A stretch of 64,000 nt of DNA. Origin: Phlebotomus papatasi (taxonomy: Eukaryota > Arthropoda > Insecta > Diptera > Psychodidae). Made by a program: the position numbers and the translations under genes. The notes under the pieces were generated by a model, which made no database searches, was not told the DNA's origin, and saw only the letters and a program-made list of their open reading frames with translations. Below are positions 44,908-57,086 of this stretch, piece after piece (positions within the stretch are counted from its first letter, which is position 1; the number at the start of each line of letters is the position of its first letter). The stretch is taken from NCBI RefSeq assembly GCF_024763615.1, contig NC_077222.1:70928001-70992000 (forward strand), in the 5' to 3' direction.

Positions 44908-45975
44908 GGGGAAATGCTCATAATTTTGTCCAGTTTCTTATTTTGGACACTTTGAGGATAAAATTGGACACTAAAAATAAATTGATTAAAATGATGGATT
45001 TTTATTCCAATATTTGGTGAATAATGAATTCTATCTAAATATTTGTTCTTTTTGAAAGATTTTGACACTAAATACGTTAAATTTTGAATATGATTTGAGT
45101 TGAAATTGCTTTGTTGAAAATTCAGTGTGAGCAATTGCTTACGAGAAATATGACAGAACTTCGTGGCTTACTTCAGTCTTATTTAGTTTTGGTGAAGTAC
45201 TAACAAAGTTTGTTCGCTGTTTTTGAGTGATATTATTGAATATTCATTGAATATTGTGTTGAATCACGTTACTGGTGATTTATACATTTGACCTGAAGTG
45301 AGATTTGCCTTGTGAATTATATTTTTCGTGTGAAAAACGGGAAATTTTTTAAGACATTCACCAGTGAGGTGATGATTCTTATTTTGGACAGGTGTTTTTC
45401 TCACGAAATTTCGTGAAGTTTTAGCTTTTGTGATGACTAGGTTGGACAAATGCCTGGAGAAACAAAGAAGCATCATCTCTACGAAAGAGATGTAGCGAGA
45501 AATGCCTTGAAATGCGTCCAGAAAGGGTCAAGGAATGCGCGAATCCGCACGTACTTGGAGTACCGAAATCAACTCACTTTAATGAATGATATGGAAAGTT
45601 TCCGGGCTTCTGTGACATTCTACGTTTCCCTTACATGACCAGGAAGAGGACTTGGTAAGATTGGTTCATCAAATGAAGAACAATGGGCATCCTATTGAGG
45701 CGGATTAGCTGTCCAAATTTACAGCCAAGTTGGACAAATTAATAACCAAGTTGTCCAAAATAAGAGCCAAGGTCACCTCTACATATCAATTTATTTTTAA
45801 ACGTATTAAAACTAATTTTAATAAAAATAAGACGATAAATAGCTTGCTAAGTTTCTAAACAACCCTTCTGAAAAGAGAGTAACAAGAAATGTCAATTAGT
45901 ATAGAAAATATCGCACTTCAAACTTGGAACTTCGATGCTTATAAGCAGACTGTCCAAAATTATAAGCACTTCCCC
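44908..45975 (+). mobile_element. Pogo-like DNA transposon, internally deleted
   Basis: GGGGAAATGCTCATAATTTT and the right end, reverse complement GGGGAAGTGCTTATAATTTT, are terminal inverted repeats of about 26 bp, flanked by TA (44906-44907 and 45976-45977). It is 1068 bp. The word TTTGGACA and its complement TGTCCAAA recur many times in both wings. A two-part relic of a pogo-type transposase N-terminus lies at 45450-45708, and the DDE catalytic domain is gone. The element was therefore dependent on an enzyme supplied elsewhere. Together with the relic at 26511 it gives the TA-flanked, G-rich MITE families a plausible source. Confidence 0.8.
45450..45708 (+). pseudogene. Pogo-type transposase N-terminal relic, frameshifted
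   Basis: The frame from the ATG at 45450 contains HHLYERDVARNALKCVQKG and later QLTL. This fits the psq helix-turn-helix of pogo transposases (Y..EDL..AL..V..G...., ending in a TL turn). That frame ends at 45638. In the +1 frame, 45631-45708 reads HDQEEDLVRLVHQMKNNGHP, followed by IEAD and a TAG. This fits the start of the second, CENP-B-like DNA-binding domain (EEE.LV.WI..M...G.P). Both parts in the right order and at the right distance make the assignment fairly firm. The frameshift, early stops and missing catalytic domain make it a pseudogene. Confidence 0.6.
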
Positions 45976-46059
45976 TAGTTAGACAAATGCGACAAATGTT
46001 AAAGGTCCCTAAAATTGGAAAGAGGTTTATGCATATTTTTCAAATTTTTTCGGTCTCAA

Positions 46060-46430
46060 AATTAGACTGTACTAAATTTAATTTGGTCTGATATTCAAAA
46101 GAAGATGAATAGTGCTAAAGAGTATGATAGACAAGTTGAAAGCTTTTAAGAAAGATAGGGATGTGAATTTTAACTTTATTAAATTTTCTCGATCTGAAAC
46201 TTGTGCCACAGCCTATATATAATGCCTCCAACGCACCTTTTACTTTTAGGCCACGAAAATTTAACAAAATCCAAATTTTCATCCCCCTATTTCTTAAACG
46301 TATTGCTTATGTCTAGCTCTCCTTTTCACATCTTAAATTGGACTGTGTACTAAATCGAATTTGTCGTGATGTTAAAAAGAAGAGTACTGCAGTGTGAGAT
46401 AGACACGTGAAAATTGTCTGAAAAAAAAGA
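46060..46430 (+). repeat. Two diverged tandem copies of a ~265-bp repeat
   Basis: GACTGTACTAAATTTAATTT, GGTCTGATATTCAAAAGAAG and GATAGACAAG near 46075-46140 recur in the same order from 46338 to 46425 (GACTGTGTACTAAATCGAAT, TTGTCGTGATGTTAAAAAGA, GATAGACACG). A third piece is at about 26445-26508 (ACTAAGTTGAATTTGTTATG, GATAGACATAG). No ends are visible. It is non-coding as far as I can see. Confidence 0.45.
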
Positions 46431-47509
46431 TGTGAAAATATGAAGGACATAAAAAACACATTTTACTTTTACATTTTGAAAAAGAATGTTTTGCACAATT
46501 TCTAAGTCATCAATATTGTCAAAAGGCTTTGCTTATAAGCTATACCTGAATAGACTGAACAAAAATCCTAAACTTTAAGAATATCAGAATTTAAAAGATT
46601 AAAAATTACAGTGTTTTCATTTTAAATAACTTCTGCTAAGGATAATATCTGTGAATCCAGTAAATTAAATGTTTTGGAAGTGAAAAAGATACTTTTGGTT
46701 AACACCATTCACATACAAGTCTGTAATCAAAAGCTATAGGCATATTCGTTGCTCACCAATTCCATTTCAAATTCTCTGTAAAATACCAAACTCAAATTTT
46801 GCTACATGATAATACAAAACAAAACAATTTCAGGCATTTGAGGTCTGACATTAAACACAAGCAGCAGTATGATAATATTTATCAAGGAAAAGAATGCGAA
46901 GAGATATTTCAGGCCAAGGAATGAACAATTCTACATGAGATACAATATGGAAATTTATATACAATAATACAATTCCGATTACTAAGTGGCAAAAGATTGG
47001 TGAGTTGGTGAGATGAAGAGGCACATAGGCCGCACAGCGGGAGTTGGGGTGAATGAAATGTGACTGGGAGTAAAAAGAACCCAAGTGAATGTGAAGACGA
47101 TGAGCAACGTGATATTGGGAAATCGATTTCCCTTCAACTTTGGTCTAATCCCACCAGTCTGAGTCCAATGTGAAGCGATAATGTGTGTGAGGTTAAATAG
47201 GGAACACTGGGGATATTAAAGACATGGACGGTATCATCATTGTGCCTTTTACAAAAATCTATGATCAAAAACTTTTTCAACTGTCATTAAAACTAGAGTT
47301 TAGTTTAAAGACAATGCAAATCTTTGCATTTAAAGAGATGTGAGAAATAAACGTAATCCGAGGTATTGCACTCGGAGTTTCCCCAAGACAAACATTCGGA
47401 AAATATGATTCGAAATCCAAAGCTGTAGTGTTTGCAATTCGAATTTCAGAGTCTATTTGTGAATAAAAATCGGTCATTATTTTATTGAGGGGAAAATCAA
47501 TTTGCTTTT
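46431..47509. other. AT-rich DNA without recognised features
   Basis: I find no gene or repeat that I can support. Confidence 0.45.
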
Positions 47510-47645
47510 CTTTCAACTTTTCACCATCCTAGAGCTTAAACGGTAAAAGATATCAACCTCCAGTCTTCAATGACCCCAAAACCTAAAAAATAAACATTAT
47601 CTTTTTTCTCAGTCCAAATCGGTTACAGTTCAGTTTCTAGGACCG
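47510..47645 (+). repeat. Dispersed repeat shared with 40740-40830
   Basis: GAGCTTAAACGGTAAAAGAT, ATCAACCTCCAGTCTTCAAT and GACCCCAAAACC match the segment upstream of the tandem repeat. The continuation AAATCGGTTACAGTTCAG and GGACCGGTAATGG resembles the GAACCGGTTAAG words of that tandem repeat but is not alignable throughout. Confidence 0.55.
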
Positions 47646-49136
47646 GTAATGGATATAGGGACATTTGATCAATTAGTGAGAACTATAAATTTGTAAATCT
47701 TTATTAAAATGTAACTGTTTAAATGGGTTACCTGCAGACAAATCCAATATAATATTAATGGTGCTATTATAATCCAGTTTGGAGTTTGGAACACCCGGTG
47801 ATTAGTTCAGAAACATTACATTTGTGTAGTATAAATATTTATTTTCGGTAGTGATTTACCATTCCTCAAGGTAACAATCCTATTTAATTTTCAACTTAAA
47901 TATTTTAATAAACTTGTTTCTCTCTTGCCTCAAAGCTAACTGAAACATGATTTCATTTTATATTTTTTTTATGATTACTATTTTTATCACTAAACTGCAA
48001 CAGTAACCTCTAGAGATGAAAGTTGAAATAAATATAATGAAAACTATGAATATTTCTCTATATGTATGTGCACGATAAAGGACGAGAAAATTAATGTGTC
48101 GAAAATATCCTGTCTCTCCCTTATGTGAGGCTGGTCCATAAGATATAAAAATATACATTCCAGACAAATCGGTCACAATTTATGCATTGTGCCCAAACCC
48201 TTAGTGACATTTTCTTTCTCCCCTTATCAATTTATATGTATATATGGTACTCCTTTTTGCTCAAGAATAATATTCACTCGCCTGCCTCCCATTTCCATCC
48301 ATTCCTAACAGATATATATATGGACTTTTTATTCACATAAATTTGACCATTAGGATGAGCCCTGAGTTAGAAAGTCAACAAAAAAAATATTATAATTTTT
48401 CCTATATATTCACATGCTATGACAAGGAGAAAAAATGTTTGTATTAAGTTGTGAAAAACAGTAAAAGTAAAAAATTGGTTTGCAAATGTAGCAGATGGAA
48501 AATTGTTGAAATTGCCATAACACAAAATCAGAGATACATGCCACAACAAAAATGACAAACATTTTTTGTCCTGTTCCAAATTGAACACAAGGACACACAT
48601 GAGTTACATGATATTGAAATAATTTTTCATCAAATGACATGTAAAGAGATGGGAAAAATATTCTGATATAAACAAAAATTGTCAATTTTCTAGAATGCTT
48701 GCTTATTACGGAATGACCTTGATACAAATTAAATATAACACACTCAAGTACTTAATTAATCGATTATGGTAAAACAAACACGTTTGTCAATTCACTAGAC
48801 TTTATACTTTACACACACCTGTAAACTGTAAAGGTGTGTAAACTGAAATGGTAGGTAATTGAGAAAATACAGACTAACTCAGAAATCATATGTAAATCCA
48901 AAACCTTTTGCAATCTGATTTTAGTTTTATGTGAGATGAATGTATGTCTTCCTAGATTCGAGTTTTAGAGAAACTTCAATTTGAAAATAAAGACAATCAA
49001 ACTTTAATTCCCATCAGACTTAACCTAAAATCCTATCATGTAGAGCTCAAATCATCCAAAATTTCCGAATCGATCGATATTCACCACGAATTTATTGCAA
49101 ACCGAAGCACGATAAGAAAATAACTCATCACAAAAA
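47646..49136. other. Unannotated AT-rich DNA
   Basis: A short hairpin at 48806-48843 (TTTACACACACCT and AGGTGTGTAAA) is the only structure I see. Frames of up to 105 codons on the minus strand (48410-48727) are rich in Phe, Ile and Tyr and match nothing. Confidence 0.4.
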
Positions 49137-50968
49137 GGACAGATAATCCTAACCGGCTTATATAGGTGAGATTCTTAACGTGAGCTAACTCGGAGTGCAT
49201 GCAAATTCGATTTAGAGCTGAAATTGTGAGTCGCCATTCAGTTATCTTGAATCAAATTCGTGAAATTATACAAATTTTGTATTTAAATCAAAATATCAAG
49301 GATTTGGATGAACTGGCACAAAAGTGTTATATGGGTGAAATGTAGACCAGAATGTTCTCTATAATTTTGCCGTAGAACTTGAACTCATCGATTACTCAGA
49401 AGCCAAGATAAGCGAGGTTTTTTGTTTCTTAACTTTTTTTTTCATCCAGAGTGTCCCAAGTGTTCATTTGTTGAACTTCAACTATATCAAAGAATTGTTG
49501 TCTTTTGTGGGACTTTCCATTTAAAACCATATTTTAAGTGTCTTTGTGGAGTAGAGGCAGTCAAATTGGCATCTGAGTGATTTCAAAGCGTTATTATGGG
49601 AAAAATCAATTTTTTCACACTTAAACGGCAAAATCGGAGTGATAGCGTAGTCTGAGCGGAAAATGATGTATGGACGAAATGTAGAGACAAATGTCCTCTA
49701 TAATTATGTTGAAGTAATCATCAAAATCGGTTCAGCGACAGTCGAGATAATTGAGGTTATGTGATATTGAAATTGGTTTTTTGACTGTGGCGCCCCTGGT
49801 GTTGGTCCCACGAAGTTCAAATATTCTAGAAAGTTGTAGCATTTGGTGAGATCTTTCGTTTAAGCCCTCACCCATCAAAATCGGTCACATAGAACCGGAG
49901 ATATGATTTTTTGAATTTTGTGAACTTTGACCCCTCATATCTCCGGTTCTGTTTTAACCACAGCGCGCATACGCACTATTTTGGAAACGTCCTAGACTGG
50001 ACTACAACATACTAAAATTTCATTAACTTGCACAAAGGAATTTTTGAGAAAAATGATTTTGAATATCGATGAATTTTGACGCTATCGCAGCGCCACCTAT
50101 GGGGACTTTTTGAACTTCCATCTGAAAGTGCTCATCGAGACGAAACCAAAAAGGTAAAATTTAGGTCGCTATGTTAATTAGAACCGGAGATAGAGGCCGG
50201 TCAATGTTCGAACTTTGACCCCTTATAGCTCGGGTCAGGGGTTACGGATCGACTTAAGGTTTTTTTGTTTGATAGGTATAATCAACGGCTACAACATACT
50301 AAAATTTCAGCCCGATTGCATAAGGAATTTTTGAGTTATTTAACTTTTAAGATTTAAAAATTTTCTTTTTAATAATAGCGCCCCTAGCGGTAGTTTTACG
50401 AACTTGCGATGTTAGAAGGGGAAGTGGCATTTCACGAGAGCTTTCCAAAAAGCCCCCATTTTTTTAAATTCTGACAATTAGAACCGGAGTTATGGCCATT
50501 TTAAGAAATTTTTTTTGGACCCTTATAGCTCGGGTCAGGGGGGTCGGGGGACCTTAAGTTTGGTATTGATGGAAAGCCCTAAGGCCCAGCTATAACATTC
50601 TAAAATTTGAGCCCGATCGATACCTTAGGGGCGGAGCCATTAAGAAAACAAAAAAAGGGGGGTCTTCAAAATGGCGGAAGGAGGGGTGGGGGGTGGGGGG
50701 TCAATGCACCAAGTTGCAATTTTCATACAATATATAACCTTTGCCGAAAACCGAAAGTCGATATCTCTTTTATTTTAGGAGCTATTAAGCTCCAAAGAGC
50801 GGCCGGACGGACGGACGGACGGACGGACGGACGGGAACGGTTTTTAGCCATCCATATATTCGTGATCAGGAAGTGTCAAAACACATTCTGGCAAAGTTTG
50901 GGGCCAATCGGAGGACATGAGATTTTGTTAGGATTATAGTAGGTGAGATTGTTAAGAATCTCACCTAA
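49137..50968 (+). mobile_element. 1.83-kb modular repeat, copy B
   Basis: This is a full-length match to 36453-38273, in the same orientation, about 12.7 kb downstream. The start GGACAGATAATCCTAACCGG, the three internal modules (GCGCC words near 49790, 50090 and 50380) and the terminal hairpin AGGTGAGATT-GTTAAG-AATCTCACCT are all retained. The tract that is GGCC-based in copy A is (GGAC)n here (50804-50836). The outside flanks differ from copy A and no target duplication is obvious. The shared open frame near 50607-50939 reflects the repeat rather than a gene. Confidence 0.8.
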
Positions 50969-52454
50969 TCTCACGAGAAATTCAACATATGGTTTAATTT
51001 GTAATTTATTGATTTATTCCAAATAATTATAATTTCAAAAAATATATATATTTGGCATTATTTTAGGAATTCTGTTTTGTTATACCACACAAAGATTTTA
51101 TAAAGACGTTCTTGTATGGGTCTTGATTTTTAAATCATTACATAAAATGAATATAGAGACTTAAAAACACGATATTATAAAGACAGAGTTGAGTTAGTGG
51201 CAATTGGTTTTTCGCAAGTTTTTTTAATTTAATTCAGAGCTCTTACAGCATTAGGATGTCATAAAAACAATTCATGTTATACTCATAAACAGAGATTAGT
51301 TCCTTATAGCTAATTCGCAAACATTCCGAGTCGGAAGCATCCCAGGATATTCTTAAAGAATTCCAGCTTATCTGATCTTCTCATTGAGTTTTCTAATACA
51401 AGAATAGGGTAATCAAGTTCATGTTCATGGAAGAAATCGCAGTGAAATTATCTAAATTCGAACATATTTAATTAGGGAAAATTTCTGACGAATTAAAAGG
51501 GTATCAAATATAATTTCAGGTATTTTAGGAAATATTTCAGGAAGTATTTCAGGAAATAACACCAAAATTTCAATTCATTGTTAATAATTACCTGACACGA
51601 CTGTAATGCCCTAGACACAAGTATAACTGATTTGACTAAATTCCCATCAGTTTCCCATTAACTAAAAGCCTCGGCTTAAACCGAGAGACCTATTAGTCAG
51701 TAGTTCCCAGATCGCCAGTAATTTCTGAATAGCAATGGGAAATGCCGAATGTCTAAATATTAAATTAAAATTACTTGTTGCATAACTTTTGTCTCAAAAT
51801 AACGAGGTAATTCTCCCTCATTTAAAATCATTGCAATTCCGTAATTTCAAAAAGGTTTTGCATATTACTCCTTTTGAGTATAGAAGCTTTACACAACGTA
51901 TTATGCCACGTAAAATCTTCAAAGAGATTCCATATACTCCGAGCAAGCATTGTTGTTATATTACGGAATTTTGTGATATTCTAAATGGTAAAAGTCTTCT
52001 TTTATAAGGAAATAGAAATTAACAATCAGAAATCCATGTGCAAAAATTAACCCTTTTAACTCCATTTTACATTGCTCGCTTGTTATGTTACATAAAGTAT
52101 AATAAATTTTCCTATATACACATGCTTCTTGCTTGAATTTATCCCAATTTAAATGAACAATAAAGTTAATAACTACAGTTTCTAGAGTTTTTGTCCATAG
52201 AGAACTTCATTAACTTTATAATAACTATCAATTAAATTGACGACTTCAATATACTACTTTAAAGATTGTATCATAATACATAATATTGCTGAAATTTTAA
52301 TTACTTTTGGAACTTCATGGAAAAATACTTTTCTGCAAAAATCAATACAGTTTCGATTAGTAAAATTATTTGTTACTATATTATCAACTTTTATTAAACA
52401 CAAACGAAACAAAAACATAGCATTAACACAGCGAGATTTTTCTGAAAAGACTGT
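50969..52454. other. Unannotated AT-rich DNA
   Basis: A small tandem at about 51517-51560 repeats AGGAAATATTTCAGG-like words three times. The dispersed repeat at 51624-51698 is listed separately. There is no gene. Confidence 0.4.
51624..51698 (+). repeat. Dispersed repeat fragment shared with 3211-3286
   Basis: ACTGATTTGACTAAATTCCC, ATCAGTTTCCC, TTAACTAA, CGGCTTAAACCGAG and TATTAGTC follow the same order as the minus strand of 3211-3286. It contains the small palindrome CTCGGCTTAAACCGAG. The boundaries are approximate. Confidence 0.6.
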
Positions 52455-52456
52455 TA

Positions 52457-52659
52457 GGGTAAACTGGGGCACCACTAAACATGGGGTAGCACCAAACACT
52501 GCGATTTTTTAATCAGATATTTGACTTCTAAGGACAAGACCTATAGGAATTTATAGGGATGCTTATCTATTGAAAAAATGGTTGAGATAGTCCAAGTAGT
52601 TAAGAAATAAAAATTAGTGTTTGGTGCTACCCCGTGTTTGGTGGTGCTCCAGTTTCCCC
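52457..52659. mobile_element. MITE, GGGGAAACTGGGG family
   Basis: GGGTAAACTGGGGCACCACT and the right end (reverse complement GGGGAAACTGGAGCACCACC) are flanked by TA (52455-52456 and 52660-52661). It is 203 bp. The internal CACTGCGATTTTTTAATCAG and the centre are closely similar to 31514-31725. It is non-coding. Confidence 0.9.
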
Positions 52660-52849
52660 TAAGTCGATTTTAGTTTTATCTTTCCCAATATAATATTTTA
52701 AAAAAATCCTAAGTCTGTTTCTAACGATTTGACCTCTAGGTTATATAACATGTGGACCATATGAACAGCAATATTTTATAACTATCAATACTATTAGAAG
52801 CGCTGAATTATACCAAATTAAGTAGCCCTTAAATTTTATGGTATATATA

Positions 52850-52925
52850 GGGGAAAGTGGTCTGCCTTTGAATGCGGTAGCCTTTGAACATTTATTTTTT
52901 CTATTATTTTCCAAAGCAAAAACCC
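52850..52925 (+). mobile_element. Left-end fragment of the GGGGAAAATCGTCTGCC element
   Basis: TA (52848-52849) is followed by GGGGAAAGTGGTCTGCCTTT, then GAATGCGGTAGCCTTTGAA and a poly-T block, matching the left end of the element at 55727-56680. Similarity fades near 52925 and no right end is found, so this is a truncated copy. Confidence 0.65.
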
Positions 52926-55559
52926 TAGCCACACTACCCAAGAGTCCACTATTACCAATTGCACTACGGACCCCCTCGAATAAATGTTTATTATTATTAT
53001 ACATTTTGGAAGAAATGCAAGTTCTTGTTCCTAAAATACTTTCAGTTCAAAAATGCAGCGTTCTGTATAATTCTGCACCTTGTTAGGTTATTGCAATTTC
53101 GCCTGATCATGGATAGGAATGATAGACACGAAACTGGTCTGGAATTATTTCAAATAAGGCAAATCGGTGACTAAAAATAAGTTTATGGTAATTCAGGTTA
53201 TTTACAGAAGATCTCGTTTTGATTGTTACCCGAAATGCTAAAAATTAATATTTGCAAGTCAAATTATGAAGACAAAGAAATGGGTCTACCCAATTTGCAT
53301 TTTTTGACGAAAATTGTTCCTAGAGACCTTAAAACACGGATTTTAACCTGAGTTTGAATTCACGAGCGTAACAAAATAAGATTTTAACTGGTTACTGGTT
53401 AATATGTTTTATAAAGATAATTTTTCCTGACTGACTTCACAGCTTAAAAGGACGGAAAGTGTTTCGGATTAATACAAAATGAAAGGTTGTGCGAGATTAT
53501 TGGTTTTGGTATTGGCTAAACTTCCGATTAACCAGGCACGTTCAAGATTTCAAGAATTTGACCTCTGGTTATGATATATTCCTTTTCACTCATTATGATA
53601 TTTCAGGGATTTTTTGTTCCCATCTTCAGATCTATAAATTTAACAAAATTATTTTTGGAAAATATAATGAAATTTAAAAACATGTAGATATGAGGAAGTG
53701 GGCAAAAAATTCTCTAAAAGTTTTAAAGGGTGAAAAGGAATAAATCCTAATCACGTCAAAACCCGTGTTTTAGAAATCCCATTTACGTTTACGAATCACA
53801 CCCACTACGATATCATTTGAAAAGAATCTCGCCTACCATAAACCTGCCTAGTCTTATTATTCCATTTTTTTGTAGTCTCTCAAATGAATACGAAGCACAA
53901 ATTTTACTCAAACATTTTATTAACTTACTTTTTGGAAAAATTACGGAAATTCTTTGTCAAATTTTACTTCAGTTTGTTTCATCTCATCAAGATTCGTTAA
54001 CAAAAAAAAGTTTTACTCCTTTTTCCCTAAATTAATAATCTAGCTTTATATCTTCTGGAGATACATCATTAATGCGGCGTAACTTACTTAAAAGAGGAAG
54101 AGCGTTTTAATGTTATTAAAAAAAATTGTGTCTTCGGAGACATTCCCTGAAGACTAACGTGTTTTCCCGAGAGGAAATAATGACAGAAGCGTTACATATA
54201 CCGCCTACATATTTTTAGTAAACAAATCCCTAAGAATGAATGGTGTCATAATCCCGAAGCCACTCAAAAGCAGGTAAGTTAATAAACGGTAAAATTAATG
54301 AACTATACCAGGAGAAATGACGACAATAATTGTAAAAGGTATGGATGGTTAGCCGAGCTCTATAAGCAAAGGAGAGATGTTCCAAAAGTTTGAAACTTTG
54401 TAGAAGTTCCACATTAATTTTCTTGTGGTATGTGCAAAGGAGTAGATAGGAAGGATTAAGGCAGTTTCACACAAAATCCTTGTTTTTTGTGTAATGAAGA
54501 GGAGATTCCCAATTACTTCCATTCTTTAATTTCTTATTGTTATATTAGACAAATGAAGAATTTTCCAAAAAAAGGCCAGAAAACAAATCAAAAATAATAA
54601 TTTATCCGGGAAATGCCAAATATTCCAATAGAAATAATCCTTAATTATTTACGGTCTTATAAGCCACGAACTTTTTCTAGTTCCTATATTATACTCTTTG
54701 ATGAAGAATTTATATAATAAATGTTAAATGGTGAATGGTGTTGAAAAAAGTTTCTTCACCACTTTTTCCTCCAGCAGATATGGCTTGTGGATATTCAGCT
54801 GTCGGGTTTTCTTTTCTCTACGGCAAGGAAAAGGCGGAAGAAAGGAAGCTGTAGAGTATGTCGACAAATGGCTGTGTGAATTTTTACACACAACTTTGCT
54901 GTTTGCACCCCGAGTGATGGCATAAAAAAGGGATGCCACCCTCTACTTACATAAAATATGTACAACATAGAAATTACGAACCAAAAGAAAAAGTTTATCT
55001 CTTTTCTGCAAGGGATAAAACTTTTGAGAATCTCCTGTACAGGATAATTTTTATGAATTTCTTAGTACGATTATTTTATGCATTTTACTACAACCACTTA
55101 TACTCTTTTCCTGGCCTACAAGACCCTCGGGGATTCACTGTGTTTTTTTAATGATTCTCTTTGACTCTCTAAACTGTTAATTTAAACATTATGCCACAGA
55201 AACAGGGAAGAAAAGTTCTCAACTTTGACTTTAGCACGCAAACACCACAAGAATTTCAAGCCGTAACCTTGTTGGTTTCAAACATTTGCCCTAAAATACG
55301 CTATCCATTTCTCTAATACTTTCCATCATTCCTATGTAGCTTTGTGTAATTTATATTGTAATCGTGGAACAATTTAAGTGCCTCCAAACATTACGCATTT
55401 TGGCATTATATCCTGGAATGATGCATAATCCTAAAAACGAGAAACTCTATAATCATAATTATCATAATACATCAGTAGGATTGCACCGGTTGCACCCGTT
55501 GAACCCAATTGGGCAATATTTTGGTAAAAGTTGTCAGTAAAAATAATATAATTGGCAAG
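52926..55559. other. Unannotated AT-rich DNA, 2.6 kb
   Basis: Open frames of up to about 72 codons have no recognisable motif. I see no inverted-repeat element. Confidence 0.4.
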
Positions 55560-55561
55560 TA

Positions 55562-56760
55562 GGGTAAAGTGATATAATTTGGAATTAGTGTTACAAGTTG
55601 GACAATTCGCCGGTACAAGTTGGACATGGCTTTTTCTTGATAAATACAGTACAAAATTTGTTTTTAAGCACAAGAAACCAAATTATAAAACTAAAGCATT
55701 AAAAATATACAAATAAAAATGAAGTAGGGGAAAATCGTCTGCCTTTAAATGCAGCAGCCTTCAAATGTTGCGATTTTTTCGTTGTTCTCAAAAGCATAAA
55801 TTATATTCTATTAACTATTAGGTAGCTATCCATCATCCTCACAAATCATCAAAAAATGGAGAACCTAGCTCATATTTCCTAGATGCTAAATCAAAAAAAA
55901 ATGAAAATGAGCTCTAAACTGTAATTTTGATGTTCCACAAATCATGTGATTTTTCATAGTAAAAATCATTTTACAAATAAATCTTCCATTGTGACACATG
56001 GAAGGTTAATCAGGCTTAATATTTCTGTTAATACATTTTGGTTCAGATGACACAATTTTTGTGGGTGGCAAAAATTTGCAAATATCACCCTGCAGCAGCC
56101 TTTAAATGCTAATGTCGTGTGCCTTTAAATCCTATCTTTCCATACATCAAAACATGTGAAATCGAACTCCTACTTTTCTCTGACGAACGTCATACAAATA
56201 CTTATAACCTGCTATCTTGCTCCGGCCGGGATGTTTCAAGTTGACAATTGTCAACTTCAATGGCTTTTTCTTCCAAATTTTCATGTGCAAGACAGTGCAT
56301 CAGAAAAATGTGAAGAAAAGTTATTGTTTAATGTCTTTTGACTGCAGTGATGATTTTAGTGAGTGCGTTAGGCTTCAATCTAATCATTTATAGCCCATTT
56401 AGTTTTATTTCTCATTGAAAAAAAAAACATTTAAAGGCAGCTGCGTCGCGTTTGAAGGCAGACTATGCCAGCTGCCTTCATACAAATCGACATCACTTTT
56501 TTAATTTCCTCCGAATGAAAAACTGAGGACTTGCGAGTGCTAAATGAGGTAATCATATACGTCGAATGAACAAGAGAATTTTTTGGTGTAGTAGAAAATA
56601 AAATCCATTTTGTGAATTCTTCAGAAAAAAATCTTAAATTTGGAACTCCATTTTTCGTTTGAAGGCAGACGACTTTCCCCTACTTATCAAGATAAAAAGC
56701 CCTGTCCAAATTGTACCATTCTCCAACTTGTACCACTGTCCAACTTGTACCACTTTACCC
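55562..56760 (+). mobile_element. MITE, GGGTAAAGTG/TACAAGTTGGACA family, interrupted
   Basis: GGGTAAAGTGATATAATTTG at the left, with the repeated words TACAAGTTGGACA, pairs with a right end whose reverse complement begins GGGTAAAGTGGTACAAGTTG. TA flanks (55560-55561 and 56761-56762). The uninterrupted relative at 57106-57337 is 232 bp, and this copy is longer only because of the 954-bp insertion at 55727-56680. The minus-strand frames here are shared with the other copy through the repeat and are not genes. Confidence 0.9.
55727..56680 (+). mobile_element. 954-bp element with GGGGAAAATCGTCTGCC termini, nested
   Basis: GGGGAAAATCGTCTGCCTTT and the right end (reverse complement GGGGAAAGTCGTCTGCCTTC) are inverted repeats. 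TA stands on each side (55725-55726 and 56681-56682). Comparison with 57106-57337, which reads straight through as GGAGTACTAAATTTATCAAG, shows an occupied and an empty site differing by the element plus one TA. Internal copies of GCAGCAGCCTTTAAATGC and TTTGAAGGCAGAC words occur near 56095 and 56450. No transposase motif is seen. A truncated relative is at 52850. Confidence 0.9.
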
Positions 56761-57086
56761 TAGTGAAATTTTATTGGCGAATGAAAAATTAAGAAGTTAT
56801 GAATCATTTTAATTTTTTATTAACCGACATGGATTTTTATACTTATAGTTATTGAAAAAATAAAAATTGGTAGGGTTTCTCAAAAGAAAATTGGGAATAG
56901 GGGATGGATTTTACATCACCATTTGTTAACAACGATACGATTTTTAGGCTTTGCCGGAAGTCACTTGCCGTGCCGATATTTCTTTCCCTTCTATCTTCAG
57001 AAGCGTTTCTCATTAGGTACAGAAAAATGTACGGAAACACATTTTTATCGAATATTATTGATCTAATGAGTGTGAAACTGGGAACA

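Noticed and set aside
55431..55673. Minus-strand frame repeated at 56849-57320, as a conserved protein
   Set aside because: Both are translations of the same MITE arms (TACAAGTTGGACA words). Similarity is repeat-derived and the frames differ outside it.
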